Positions 53,208 to 62,813 are shown, numbered from the stretch's first letter. The stretch: DNA of 64,000 bases from JALZUE01 sp051251725 (GCA_051251725.1 JBPOFN010000011.1:1-64000); one strand, 5' to 3'. The notes: generated from the sequence alone by a model not told the origin. Program-made: numbers and translations.

Positions 53208-54344
53208 ATGGCGTTTAACTTTATTGGTGAACAATTAGCCAGTCAACAGCAGCAGCATAGATACCGTCAGACACATTGTGTTACTGCGGCTGACGGTCAG
53301 CACTTGGTAATTGATGGCAAACACTATTTAAATTTTTCATCGAATGATTACCTTGGCCTAAATCAACATGCTGAAATAGCAAAAGCATTTCAGCAGGGCG
53401 CAGATGAAGGCCTTTGTGCGACCGGCTCAAATTTGATCACCGGTTATCATAAATCGCACAGGGCATTAGAAGACGAAATTTGTACTTGGCTTAATCAAGA
53501 AGCCTGCCTATTATTTACTAGCGGCTTTTCTGCTAATGCCGGCTGTTTACAAGCATTAGCCAATAAAGATGTGAATTTTTTTCTCGATAAATTATCACAT
53601 GCTTCATTAATAGATGGCGCATTTAATAGCAAAGCTGTAACTAAACGTTTTTTACATAACGATATAAGTTCTTTGACCCGCTTGTTTAAACAACATCCAG
53701 AAGGTGACAAATTAATTGTTTCTGAAGGTGTCTTTAGCATGGATGGTGATCTTGCTCCTATTGATGAGATGGCAAAACTAGCAACAGACAAAAACGCTTG
53801 GCTTTATCTTGATGATGCTCATAGCCTTGGCGTCATTGGTGATCAAGGTCAAGGTAGTTCACATTTTGCAACGCCAGATATTGTAATGGCGACTTTTGGT
53901 AAAGCCGTTGCGACTAGTGGGGCTTTTATTGCCGGCACAAAAGAGTTAAAAGAATACTTAACTAATTTTTGTCGTCACTATATTTATACCACAGCAATGT
54001 CACCGGCGCTTGCTAAAGCCACACAAGTCAGCATCAAGTTAATACAAAAAGAACAGTGGCGTCGTGATAAGATAAAAGCACTCAGTGAGCATTTTATTCA
54101 ACAGCTCGATTGTCCGCTACAAGTGCTCCCTTCAGATTCATCTATTCATGCTTTAGTGGTGGGTGATGAAGAACAAGCGTTAGCGGTTGCCCAAAAAGCA
54201 AAAGCGGCTGGTATATGGTTAACTGCGATCAGACCACCAACCGTGCCTAAAGGTACATCAAGATTACGCGTAACCATTTGTGCTAATCACAATGTTAATG
54301 ATATCAATGTTTTATCAGAATTTTTAAATAAGGTAATGAATTAG
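53208..54344 (+). CDS. bioF: 8-amino-7-oxononanoate synthase
   Basis: PLP enzyme of the alpha-oxoamine synthase family that joins pimeloyl-ACP and alanine. It has 378 residues (E. coli 384). Motifs are NFSSNDYLGLNQH, LYLDDAHSLGVIGDQGQG and the PLP lysine in ATFGKAVATSGAFI. The stop codon overlaps the bioC GTG start by one base. Confidence 0.97.
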   Translation: MAFNFIGEQLASQQQQHRYRQTHCVTAADGQHLVIDGKHYLNFSSNDYLGLNQHAEIAKAFQQGADEGLCATGSNLITGYHKSHRALEDEICTWLNQEACLLFTSGFSANAGCLQALANKDVNFFLDKLSHASLIDGAFNSKAVTKRFLHNDISSLTRLFKQHPEGDKLIVSEGVFSMDGDLAPIDEMAKLATDKNAWLYLDDAHSLGVIGDQGQGSSHFATPDIVMATFGKAVATSGAFIAGTKELKEYLTNFCRHYIYTTAMSPALAKATQVSIKLIQKEQWRRDKIKALSEHFIQQLDCPLQVLPSDSSIHALVVGDEEQALAVAQKAKAAGIWLTAIRPPTVPKGTSRLRVTICANHNVNDINVLSEFLNKVMN

Positions 54345-55129
54345 TGGCGAGTAGCGCTGAACAATCAAAAATTGCACGTTCTTTTGGCGCGGCATCACAG
54401 TCATATGACATGTCGGCGCGTTTACAACGTTATAGCGGCAAACATTTAATGCCATATTTACCTAATCGCAGTGATATTACTGTTTTAGATTTAGGCGCCG
54501 GCACTGGCTTTTTTACCGAAATTTTAGCCAGCCAATATGCCCATGTGGTCGGTATTGATATTTCTAGAGAAATGTTAAATTTCGCCAAAAATGAGCGTAG
54601 TGATAATATCTCTTGGCTAGCTGGCTCAGCGGTTTGTTTACCGCTGCAAGATAATAGTATCGATTTAATTTATTCTAATTTAATGATCCAATGGTGTCGC
54701 CCAATTGCGCCAGCGATTAAAGAAATTATGAGAGTATTAAAGCCGGGCGGCTTATTTGTTTTTTCAACGCTTATTGATGGCACCTTGTATGAGCTTAAAT
54801 CGTCATGGGCGCAAGTAGATGATGATCAACATGTAATAGAATTTTTATCTGAAACTGAGTTAATTAAAAGCTTTGAGGTTAAAAGCGCCAAATTACTTAG
54901 AGAAAACACCCAGGATATTGTTTTAGAATATGAAAACGTTTTGCATTTAGCCCATGAATTAAAAGGCTTAGGCGCTAACCAAGTCCCGAATAAAACCAAC
55001 AAAGGTTTAGCGGGTAAAGATGCTTGGCAAAAAATGACGCGCAGTTACCAAGACTTCCAAGAGCCAAGTGGTATTTATCCTGCTACTTATAAAGTATTTT
55101 CAGGCTTGGTGGTAAAACTCAATGATTAA
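54344..55129 (+). CDS. bioC: Malonyl-ACP O-methyltransferase
   Basis: Methylates malonyl-ACP to disguise it for entry into fatty acid synthesis, the first step toward pimelate. It has 261 residues. The SAM motif is VLDLGAGTGFFTEIL, and later motifs IDLIYSNLMIQWC and VLKPGGLFVFSTL fit BioC. GTG start. No bioH is in the window; its product's partner hydrolase must be elsewhere. Confidence 0.93.
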   Translation: MASSAEQSKIARSFGAASQSYDMSARLQRYSGKHLMPYLPNRSDITVLDLGAGTGFFTEILASQYAHVVGIDISREMLNFAKNERSDNISWLAGSAVCLPLQDNSIDLIYSNLMIQWCRPIAPAIKEIMRVLKPGGLFVFSTLIDGTLYELKSSWAQVDDDQHVIEFLSETELIKSFEVKSAKLLRENTQDIVLEYENVLHLAHELKGLGANQVPNKTNKGLAGKDAWQKMTRSYQDFQEPSGIYPATYKVFSGLVVKLND

Positions 55130-55160
55130 CACTTCTTATCTTTTATCAACTTTATAAATT

Positions 55161-55823
55161 ATGTCTGCATTAAATCTATTTATTACCGCAACTGACACAG
55201 ATGCGGGTAAAACCTATATCTCAGTACAATTAGCACAAGAGTTTATTAAAAAGGGCTGTAAAGTCGCGGTTTATAAGCCGATTGCTGCAGGCTGTAATAC
55301 CATTAATGGCGAGCTTCAAAATGAAGATGCACTTTTATTACAACAAGCCGCTAATTGTCAGCAAAGTTACTCGTCAATAAATCCTATTGCATTTGAAGCC
55401 CCTATTGCACCACACATTGCAGCCAAACTTAGCGGCATGGCGATTAATGCTGAGGCTGTTTTATCGGGTTATAAAGAATTAAGTGGCGAGATTAATATTA
55501 TCGAAGGTGCTGGCGGTTGGCGATTACCTTTAGGTGACGGCAAATATCTATCTGATCTGGTTAAAGTGATGGCGCCGAGTGTGATCCTTGTCGTTAATAT
55601 GAAGTTAGGTTGTTTAAACCATGCGGTATTAACTTACCAAAGTATTATTAGTGATGGTCTAACTTGCGCCGGTTGGATTGCCAATAATCAAGAAAACATG
55701 CCATTTTTAGCCGAAAATATCGCTGAATTAACCAGTTTACTTGATGCCCCTTGTTTAGCTGCTATTGATATTAACGGTAGCGTAACTGCCGCTGCTGAGC
55801 AGTTACTAAAACTCAAAAAATAA
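55161..55823 (+). CDS. bioD: Dethiobiotin synthetase
   Basis: ATP-dependent carboxylation of DAPA to dethiobiotin. It has 220 residues. The P-loop is TATDTDAGKTYIS, with YKPIAAG and EGAGGWRLPL as further BioD motifs. It lies 31 bp after bioC and ends the operon; I see no clear terminator in the 122-bp gap to metY. Confidence 0.96.
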   Translation: MSALNLFITATDTDAGKTYISVQLAQEFIKKGCKVAVYKPIAAGCNTINGELQNEDALLLQQAANCQQSYSSINPIAFEAPIAPHIAAKLSGMAINAEAVLSGYKELSGEINIIEGAGGWRLPLGDGKYLSDLVKVMAPSVILVVNMKLGCLNHAVLTYQSIISDGLTCAGWIANNQENMPFLAENIAELTSLLDAPCLAAIDINGSVTAAAEQLLKLKK

Positions 55824-55945
55824 CATAAAAAGTTTTAAAAACCAGATAATTAACGATAAATTAATCTCTTACAGTAATTTCACTTGCAAAGGCTTTCGAT
55901 AAAGCTTTATTGTTGTCAGTTGAAGTTTATTGTAGGAGATAAATT

Positions 55946-57223
55946 ATGAAATTAGAATCACTGGCGTTACATCACGGCTATACTGCCGAAGAAACCACTA
56001 AAGCTGCAGCGGTACCTATCTACCAAACCACCTCTTATACTTTTGATAATACTCAGCATGGCGCTGATCTTTTTGACCTAAAAGTTCCGGGTAATATTTA
56101 TACTCGCATTATGAATCCGACCACTGATGTGCTTGAGCAAAGATTAGCGGCTATGGAAGGTGGGATCGCCTCTTTAGCCGTCGCTTCAGGAATGGCTGCT
56201 ATTACTTATGCTATTCAATGTATTTGTCAGGTTGGCGATAATATTCTGAGTACTAGCCAACTTTATGGCGGCACCTATAACTTATTTGCTCATACGCTGC
56301 CCAATCAAGGCATTGAAACACGGTTCTTATCCCACGATGACTTTGCCGGTTTTGAAAGTGCGATTGATGACAACACCAAAGCAATATTTTGTGAGTCAAT
56401 TGGAAATCCGGCCGGTAATATCGTTGATATTAAAAAGTTAGCTGAAATCGCCCACAAACATGGTATTCCTGTCATTGTTGATAACACAGTTGCGACACCG
56501 TTTTTATGTCAGCCGTTTTCACTTGGCGCTGATATTGTTGTGCATTCATTAACTAAATATATTGGTGGTCATGGCACCTCAATCGGCGGCGTAATTATTG
56601 ACTCAGGCAAGTTTGATTGGGTCGGTAATAAAGATAGATTTCCAATGCTCAATAATCCTGATCCTTCCTATCACGGTGTGGTTTATACCGAAGCGTTAGG
56701 CGCTGCCGCCTATATTGGCAGATGTCGCGTAGTACCACTTAGAAATACCGGCGCGGCAATTTCACCGATGAACGCTTTTCAAATTTTACAGGGTTTAGAG
56801 ACCTTAGGTTTAAGAATGGAAAGGCATTGTCAAAATGCTGAAAAACTTGCTCAGTATTTATCAAACCATGACAAAGTCGAATGGGTTAACTACGCGGCGT
56901 TAGAAAACAGCCCTTATTATGATGTTTGCCAAAAAATTACTGGCGGTAAAGCGTCGGGAATTTTAAGCTTTGGTTTATCTGGCGGCTTAGCATCAGGCGG
57001 ACAATTTATCGATGCTTTAGAAATGATTTTACGATTAGTGAATATTGGTGATGCTAAGTCATTGGCTTGTCATCCGGCTTCAACAACGCATCGACAACTT
57101 AATCCAGAAGAGTTAGCTAATGCAGGTGTTAGTGAAGGATTAGTGAGAATTTCAGTCGGCATTGAAAATATTGACGATATTATTGCTGATGTTAGCCAAG
57201 CGTTAGACAAAGTGATTTGCTAA
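55946..57223 (+). CDS. metY: O-acetylhomoserine aminocarboxypropyltransferase (sulfhydrylase)
   Basis: Cys/Met-metabolism PLP enzyme of 425 residues, the length of the MetY group (cystathionine gamma-synthase is about 390). Motifs are AAAVPIYQTTSYTFD, YTRIMNPTTDVLEQRLAAMEGG and the PLP lysine in VVHSLTKYIGGHG. It makes homocysteine directly from sulfide and O-acetylhomoserine. TAGGAGA precedes the ATG. No MetJ box or SAM riboswitch is evident upstream. Methionine gamma-lyase activity is a less likely alternative. Confidence 0.9.
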   Translation: MKLESLALHHGYTAEETTKAAAVPIYQTTSYTFDNTQHGADLFDLKVPGNIYTRIMNPTTDVLEQRLAAMEGGIASLAVASGMAAITYAIQCICQVGDNILSTSQLYGGTYNLFAHTLPNQGIETRFLSHDDFAGFESAIDDNTKAIFCESIGNPAGNIVDIKKLAEIAHKHGIPVIVDNTVATPFLCQPFSLGADIVVHSLTKYIGGHGTSIGGVIIDSGKFDWVGNKDRFPMLNNPDPSYHGVVYTEALGAAAYIGRCRVVPLRNTGAAISPMNAFQILQGLETLGLRMERHCQNAEKLAQYLSNHDKVEWVNYAALENSPYYDVCQKITGGKASGILSFGLSGGLASGGQFIDALEMILRLVNIGDAKSLACHPASTTHRQLNPEELANAGVSEGLVRISVGIENIDDIIADVSQALDKVIC

Positions 57224-57270
57224 AACCAAGTTAGCTTTTTATATGTGCCCCATCGAAAGCTGCAATCTCC

Positions 57271-57298
57271 CTAGAAACTAGAAACTAGAAACTAGAAA
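57271..57298. repeat. Four tandem copies of a 7-bp unit
   Basis: CTAGAAA repeated four times without change, directly before the metY terminator and outside any gene. Confidence 0.95.
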
Positions 57299-57300
57299 CG

Positions 57301-57340
57301 AAATTAACCCGTTAGTCTGTCAGCCTAACGGGTTAATTTT
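57301..57340 (+). terminator. Rho-independent terminator of metY
   Basis: Perfect 15-bp arms AAATTAACCCGTTAG / CTAACGGGTTAATTT around a 9-base loop. It ends with TTTT. The rest of 57224-57471 holds only the tandem repeat and AT-rich sequence. Confidence 0.88.
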
Positions 57341-57471
57341 ATCAGCAGCTTTAAAAACAACACCAACAGATCGAATATTTTAGCTTTTAATTATTATTCG
57401 AGATACGGTCAAAAATAACAGCTCGTTAGTCATGCAAAGATTAAAAATTCTTTTTCACTAATACACAATTA

Positions 57472-57870
57472 TTATGAATTTTTTGCTAATTCATTTAAAC
57501 AAGCGCTAGCAATAAAACCTGAACGGGTTTTATATAACTCCGATTTATTCACTCGATCATCAATTTGCTTGATCAGTAGCTCAGGTAAAGTGACATTTAT
57601 TTTATGGCTTTTTCCTAAATAGGGGGTGATATCAATATTGACCACGGCCCAAATTACTTGTGGATATTGTTTTTGATAAAAGCTTATCGACTTAGCTTGT
57701 GGAATTTTCTCCCCGTATTCTGCCAATATTGCCAAATGATCAGCTATAACAGGTTTAACCAATCGGTAGCCTTCATCAATAGAAATACATTCTAAATTAC
57801 AGCCGTTTAAATCTGGAATTTCAATTTGATAACCAGCGTCTTGCTCACGAAAAAATATTGGATAGTTCAT
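57472..57870 (-). CDS. HicB-family antitoxin-like protein
   Basis: A 132-residue protein. The N-terminal half (YPIFFREQDAGYQIEIPDLNGCN, 3-25) is the HicB RNase-H-like fold. The C-terminal part (HKINVTLPELLIKQIDDRV then SGFIASACLNEL) is a ribbon-helix-helix DNA-binding domain. HicB neutralises the HicA mRNase and represses their operon. No HicA-like frame is seen upstream on this strand (57871-58291) or downstream, so it appears to stand alone. Confidence 0.82.
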   Translation of the reverse strand: MNYPIFFREQDAGYQIEIPDLNGCNLECISIDEGYRLVKPVIADHLAILAEYGEKIPQAKSISFYQKQYPQVIWAVVNIDITPYLGKSHKINVTLPELLIKQIDDRVNKSELYKTRSGFIASACLNELAKNS

Positions 57871-57900
57871 TAGTAATCCTCAATAAGTAGATGAATCCAT

Positions 57901-58016
57901 GATAACTCCGATAACCCAATCTTGCAATGTGAAATAAACCCCGATAACCCTAAAAATATCAATACCGTAACTCTGATAACTCCTTTATGCCTTTAGGTTA
58001 GGGGTCCAATAACTCC
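57901..58016. repeat. Cluster of degenerate GATAACYCC repeats upstream of the hicB-like gene
   Basis: Five direct copies of an 8-10-bp motif lie in 116 bp: GATAACTCC (57901), CCGATAACCC (57908), CCGATAACCC (57941), GATAACTCC (57975) and AATAACTCC (58008). The two identical 10-mers are 33 bp apart. The 421-bp gap 57871-58291 contains no gene that I can support. Confidence 0.7.
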
Positions 58017-58236
58017 GACTGTTCTGGTGTGAATACTTACTTAGCCTTTGTTGTATATAAAACTGTGGATAACTGTTTTGTGAATTTTTATTAGGATCAG
58101 TAAACAAGCGCAAATATTTACAAAAAGATTGGCGTAATTACTTGTTAGTAAATTATATACTTTTGATAAAATAAGAGTTACTAGAGGTTATTTTAGATAT
58201 TGGTGTGGGGAAATAGCTTAAAATTTAGCGACAAAA

Positions 58237-58256
58237 AAGCCAGCAAAAGCTGGCTT
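58237..58256 (-). terminator. Rho-independent terminator of infA
   Basis: AAGCCAGC / GCTGGCTT stem with a 4-base loop and six Ts on the minus strand. Confidence 0.93.
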
Positions 58257-58291
58257 AAACATCATTATAGTTGCGAAATAACTATTTATTA

Positions 58292-58510
58292 TTAACGTGC
58301 ACGGAAAATAATGCGACCTTTAGATAAGTCATAAGGAGTCAATTCAACAGTTACTTTGTCGCCTGTTAGAATTCGAATGTAGTTTTTACGCATTTTACCT
58401 GAGATATGTGCAGTAACTACGTGACCATTTTCTAGTTCAACGCGGAACATCGTATTTGGCAAAGTATCTAAAACTGTACCTTGCATTTCAATATTTTCTT
58501 CTTTCGCCAT
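58292..58510 (-). CDS. infA: Translation initiation factor IF-1
   Basis: A 72-residue OB-fold protein, MAKEENIEMQGTVLDTLPN..., identical in length to E. coli IF-1. It binds the ribosomal A site with IF-2 and IF-3. It lies 85 bp after bpt on the same strand. Confidence 0.98.
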   Translation of the reverse strand: MAKEENIEMQGTVLDTLPNTMFRVELENGHVVTAHISGKMRKNYIRILTGDKVTVELTPYDLSKGRIIFRAR

Positions 58511-58595
58511 TGGGCGCTTAACCTCTATTTTTGTACGTTAATTTTAAGCAGGGCAGATCATGCCGAAACTATTGCCCAATGTAAAGGCTAAGCGG

Positions 58596-59297
58596 TTATT
58601 TATTTATCGTTTTCCAATTATTTTCACTTAAGCGTTGATGCGGGAAATAACGATTTTTGTAGTTCATCTTTTGACAGTCATCAATTTGGTAACCTAAATA
58701 GAGATATTTCTTATGCATTTTTTCGGCTAATTGCAGCTGATTTAAAATTGAAAAAACACCGAGTCCTGATTTTCGATAGTCGGGATCATAAAAAGTATAA
58801 ACCGCAGACAAGGCATCAACTAAGTTATCGGTCACCGCCACCGAGATCAACAGCTCATCATGCCAAATTTCGATAAATAGCTGCTGGGTTATATTACTGC
58901 GAATAAAGCTGCTGTATTGCTCTTTGTTAGCGGGAAACATCGAACCATCACTATGTAAGGTATTAATATACTTTTCATAGAGGGGGTAATAATTGTCTTG
59001 AATTTTACTGGCGACTTTCATCTGCAAATGTTGATTTTTTTTCAATAGTCGCTTTTGACTTTTACTGGCACAAAAATCATTGACCACTACGCGTAATGAT
59101 TCACAGGCGCGACAGTGTTGACAATGAGGTCGATAAATTTGGTCGCCACTACGTCTAAAGCCTTCTTGCATTAACCAAGTGTAATATTTTTCATTATGAA
59201 GTTTTTCATCAACGGCAACTAATAACCGCTCTTGTTTATCAGGCAAGTAGTTACAAGTGAATTCACTGGTGATACCAAACTTTAAATTTTCATTCAT
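58596..59297 (-). CDS. bpt: Aspartate/glutamate leucyltransferase
   Basis: Adds leucine to N-terminal Asp or Glu of proteins, marking them for ClpS/ClpAP. It has 233 residues. The N-terminal Cys cluster is RPHCQHCRACESLRV (ATE-type). The C-terminal domain reads YTFYDPDYRKSGLGVFSILNQ, a GNAT-like fold. Bacterial Bpt is distinguished from eukaryotic ATE by its leucyl-tRNA use. It neighbours aat, the other N-degron transferase. Confidence 0.94.
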   Translation of the reverse strand: MNENLKFGITSEFTCNYLPDKQERLLVAVDEKLHNEKYYTWLMQEGFRRSGDQIYRPHCQHCRACESLRVVVNDFCASKSQKRLLKKNQHLQMKVASKIQDNYYPLYEKYINTLHSDGSMFPANKEQYSSFIRSNITQQLFIEIWHDELLISVAVTDNLVDALSAVYTFYDPDYRKSGLGVFSILNQLQLAEKMHKKYLYLGYQIDDCQKMNYKNRYFPHQRLSENNWKTINK

Positions 59298-59440
59298 ATG
59301 TTTTAATTCTATTTAACAACATCTTAAGTATAGCTTTATCGTTCACTTGTTGCTTAATTTATCTTACTTTAGTTTTATTGAGGCCAGTTTTCAGCTCAGA
59401 GGCAAGTGCAACTAGCGCGGTTTTTTTGGTAATCGCTGAA

Positions 59441-60151
59441 TTAGCGAAAATGAAACGGACCGGGTAACCAGAGTTCAGTAGGCATTTTCCTAGTGCAAGC
59501 TTCGCGATGGAGGGTTAAAAATTTAGTGCGGGGTATTTCAACACAGCCCATAGAGGCGAGAAAGTCATTTTGCAGTTGGCAATCAATAAACTTAACGTGT
59601 TGCTGTTTTAATAATTGGCATAAAGCGAGTAGAGCTACTTTTGACGCATTGCTGGCTTTATAAAACATCGACTCGCCAGAAAAGTAACCATTAATGGCGA
59701 TACCATACAAACCGCCGACCAATTCATCACCTTGCCAAACTTCAATTGAATGGGCGTGGCCGTTGGCGTGTAAGTGACAATATGCGGCTTTCATTTCGTC
59801 TAATATCCAAGTCCCTTCTTTTCTAAAAGGCGCATCTGCACAATAACTGATTGTCTGTTCAAACGCTTGATTGATGGTAACGGTATAAGGATTACGTTTT
59901 AAAAATTTTCGCAGCGTTTTGTTAATAACAATACTGTCGGTTGGAATAATTGCGCGTGGATTTGGGCTCCACCACATAATGGGGTCGCCTTCGCTATACC
60001 AAGGGAAAATACCGCTTTGGTAAGCACTGAGTAGGCGTTCAATTGATAAGTCGCCATCAAAGGCTAATAAACCGTTAGGATCGGTTAAGGCGAGGTCAGG
60101 TGAAGGAAAAGTCAGGTTATCACTTTCAAGTTGGTAAATAACCTGACTCAT
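59441..60151 (-). CDS. aat: Leucyl/phenylalanyl-tRNA-protein transferase
   Basis: Adds Leu or Phe to proteins with N-terminal Lys or Arg. It has 236 residues (E. coli 234). Motifs are GLLAFDGDLSIERLLSAYQSGIFPWY, MWWSPNPRAII, HSIEVWQ and GGLYGIAINGYFSGESMF. It is 16 bp after trxB, so it is probably co-transcribed. Confidence 0.97.
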   Translation of the reverse strand: MSQVIYQLESDNLTFPSPDLALTDPNGLLAFDGDLSIERLLSAYQSGIFPWYSEGDPIMWWSPNPRAIIPTDSIVINKTLRKFLKRNPYTVTINQAFEQTISYCADAPFRKEGTWILDEMKAAYCHLHANGHAHSIEVWQGDELVGGLYGIAINGYFSGESMFYKASNASKVALLALCQLLKQQHVKFIDCQLQNDFLASMGCVEIPRTKFLTLHREACTRKMPTELWLPGPFHFR

Positions 60152-60167
60152 AAATTAACGTAAACTT

Positions 60168-61118
60168 TTATTTAGCATCTAAATAACGTTCAGCATCTAA
60201 TGCCGCCATACAACCAGCGCCAGCTGAGGTAATTGCTTGACGATATATATGATCGGCGACATCGCCGGCAGCAAATACACCTTCAATACTGGTTTGTGTT
60301 GCATTACCTTCGGTACCGCTTTGAATTTTCAAATAGCCGTCTTTCATTGCTAATTGATCTTTAAAAATATCGGTATTTGGTTTATGCCCAATCGCGATAA
60401 AACAACCCATCACAGCAATTTCTTCAGTTTTATCAGAGTTTGTTTGTTTAATGCGAACACCAGTAACACCCATGTTATCGCCAAGTACTTCGTCTAATGT
60501 ACGATCTGTGTGTAAAACAATATTACCGTTTTTCACTTTTTCCATTAAGCGGTCAGTCAGTATCTTTTCTGAGCGGAAGGTATCACGACGATGAATTAAG
60601 TGAACTTCAGAAGCAATATTTGAAAGATATAAGGCTTCTTCAACCGCAGTATTACCGCCACCCACAACAGCAACTTTTTGATTGCGATAAAAGAATCCAT
60701 CACAAGTTGCACAAGCAGAAACACCTTTACCCATAAATGCTTCTTCAGAAGGTAAGCCTAAATACTGTGCTGATGCACCAGTACAAATAATTAACGCGTC
60801 ACAGGTATATTCACCACTGCCGCCTTTTAATTTAAACGGGCGTGTTTCTAAATCAACAGAATCAATATGATCAAAAATAATTTCAGTTTCAAATTTCTCA
60901 GCATGCTTTTGCATACGTTCCATTAACGCTGGACCGGTTAGGTCATCGGCATCACCTGGCCAATTTTCTACTTCTGTTGTGGTGGTTAACTGTCCACCTT
61001 GCTGCATACCAGTGATCATCACTGGCTTTAAATTAGCACGAGCTGCGTATACCGCGGCTGTGTAGCCTGCTGGGCCTGAGCCTAAAATTAATAGTGGGCA
61101 GTGTCTTGCTTCGCTCAT
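60168..61118 (-). CDS. trxB: Thioredoxin reductase
   Basis: NADPH- and FAD-dependent reductase of thioredoxin. It has 316 residues. The FAD-binding motif is ILGSGPAGYTAAVYAAR, the redox disulfide is ACATCDGFFY, the NADPH motif is VGGGNTAVEEALYL, and the C-terminal GVFAAGDVAD is present. ATG 61118 has GGAG before it; a longer in-frame start at 61196 adds 26 hydrophobic residues not found in the family and is rejected. Confidence 0.98.
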   Translation of the reverse strand: MSEARHCPLLILGSGPAGYTAAVYAARANLKPVMITGMQQGGQLTTTTEVENWPGDADDLTGPALMERMQKHAEKFETEIIFDHIDSVDLETRPFKLKGGSGEYTCDALIICTGASAQYLGLPSEEAFMGKGVSACATCDGFFYRNQKVAVVGGGNTAVEEALYLSNIASEVHLIHRRDTFRSEKILTDRLMEKVKNGNIVLHTDRTLDEVLGDNMGVTGVRIKQTNSDKTEEIAVMGCFIAIGHKPNTDIFKDQLAMKDGYLKIQSGTEGNATQTSIEGVFAAGDVADHIYRQAITSAGAGCMAALDAERYLDAK

Positions 61119-61307
61119 GAAAAACTCCAAAGAAAAAATTGTCTGATGAAAATGTGACTTGATAAAGAACAATGTGATTCTAAGGAAATAAATCAATCAG
61201 GTAAATTGGTTTTTATATATTTTAATCATTGGCGTTATACGATTAGTGCCTATGTTAATCGCGATGTTGGTTATTTTACCCTTTTCGCTAAAATAACCCT
61301 TAAATTA

Positions 61308-62438
61308 TTAAGGGATATTTATTAATGAATTAAGATCAACAAACGGCATTGCCAAACTATTCGCCACCTGTTTATTAGTGACAGCCCCTTGGTAAATATT
61401 AACCCCCGACAATAAACCTGTGTTGATCATGCCTTTGCCGGTTAGTACCTGATTAATGTTGTGGCCAGCCAGTTTTAAAATATAGGGCAAGGTTGCATTA
61501 TTGAGCGCGCTGGTGGCGGTTTTAGGTACAGCGCCTGGCATGTTTGTTACACAATAGTGCACAACACCATGTTTAACATAAATAGGGTCAGCATGAGTTG
61601 TTGCAATTGAGGTTTCAAAACAGCCGCCTTGATCAATGGCGACATCAACCACAGCAGAGCCTGGTTTCATCGATTTTATATGTTCAAGTGTTACCAACTT
61701 AGGTGCTGATGCACCAGGAATAAGTACCGAGCCAATTAGCAGGTCGGCTTGTTTGACATAATGGCTGATGGCTTCAGTGGTGGAATATATGGTTTGAATT
61801 TTATTACCAAATTGCAACGACAGGCTTTTTAGTATTTCGGTATTTCTATCGAGAATGGTGACTTTAGCCTCAAGACCCACTGCCATTTGTGCGGCATTGT
61901 TACCGACGATGCCGCCGCCAATAATAACCACATTCGCCGCTTCAACGCCGGGCACACCGCCTAATAAAATGCCGGCGCCGTGGTTAGATTTTTCTAAGGC
62001 TTTAGCACCCGCTTGAATTGCTATTCTACCGGCAACAGCTGACATAGGTTGTAATAAAGGCAAACCACCATGATGATCAGAGACCGTTTCATAAGCAATA
62101 CAAATACAATTTTTAGCTAATAGGGCAAGGGTCAGTTCTTTATTGGCGGCTAAATGTAAATAAGTAAAAATTATTTGATCAGCTTGAATTAAGTCAACTT
62201 CAGATAATAATGGCTCTTTAACTTTAATGATTAATTTAGCGCGTTGAAAAAGACTGTGTTTGTCGCTAATGCTGGCGCCGACATCAATATAGTCTTGATC
62301 TGAAAGTCCAATGCCTTGACCAGCATTATTTTCTACTAACACTTCATGACCTGCGATCACGAGTTCTTTGACACTAGCAGGTGTTAAACCTACGCGGTAT
62401 TCATGGTTTTTAATTTCTTTTGGGACACCGATGATCAT
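61308..62438 (-). CDS. ald: Alanine dehydrogenase
   Basis: NAD-dependent interconversion of alanine and pyruvate plus ammonia. It has 376 residues. The pyruvate/substrate site is IGVPKEIKNHEYRVGLTP, the catalytic His is in TYLHLAANKEL, and the NAD motif is VVIIGGGIVGNNAA. The stop codon lies in a small hairpin (CCCTTAA / TTAAGGG, 61297-61314). In Shewanella and Vibrio relatives a divergent lrp follows; none is present here. Confidence 0.97.
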   Translation of the reverse strand: MIIGVPKEIKNHEYRVGLTPASVKELVIAGHEVLVENNAGQGIGLSDQDYIDVGASISDKHSLFQRAKLIIKVKEPLLSEVDLIQADQIIFTYLHLAANKELTLALLAKNCICIAYETVSDHHGGLPLLQPMSAVAGRIAIQAGAKALEKSNHGAGILLGGVPGVEAANVVIIGGGIVGNNAAQMAVGLEAKVTILDRNTEILKSLSLQFGNKIQTIYSTTEAISHYVKQADLLIGSVLIPGASAPKLVTLEHIKSMKPGSAVVDVAIDQGGCFETSIATTHADPIYVKHGVVHYCVTNMPGAVPKTATSALNNATLPYILKLAGHNINQVLTGKGMINTGLLSGVNIYQGAVTNKQVANSLAMPFVDLNSLINIP

Positions 62439-62813
62439 TAATATTCACCTTAGCACTTATTTTGTAGATTGATTTTTATAAATTAATCGTTTGTAAATGA
62501 CACTTGGATAATAGATTTTTTTATAAATCAATTATAGAAGTATAATTAACTGAACGTGTAGTTAACGAAACCATTCGGTTAATAAATAAACAAATGTTTG
62601 GTAAAGTTTTATAATTACTGTGATTTGCTGCACTTTTATTACTTTTAGTGGTTAACAATATAATTAGTTACTAAAAATTAGCGGATTTCCTTTATATTTC
62701 GTTCACTCCATGGAAATAGTTTGTTATTTTATGTCGGTATGCGTAATTTTGTTAGTGATAGCAATTTTTGTTTATTAACAACACAATAACTTAACTCTAA
62801 TTTGGTAATTCTT
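62439..62813. other. Non-coding ald-ftsK spacer, no lrp gene
   Basis: A 375-bp AT-rich spacer between divergent genes. Two similar elements, GATTTTTATAAATTAATC (62470-62487) and GATTTTTTTATAAATC (62514-62529), lie in direct repeat 44 bp apart, before the ald start. They might be regulator sites. I see no coding frame with family similarity. Confidence 0.6.

Noticed and set aside
58064..58072. Perfect DnaA box (TTATCCACA on the minus strand)
   Set aside because: Single site; a 9-mer like this is expected by chance about once in a window of this size. No cluster, AT-rich unwinding element or origin genes nearby.
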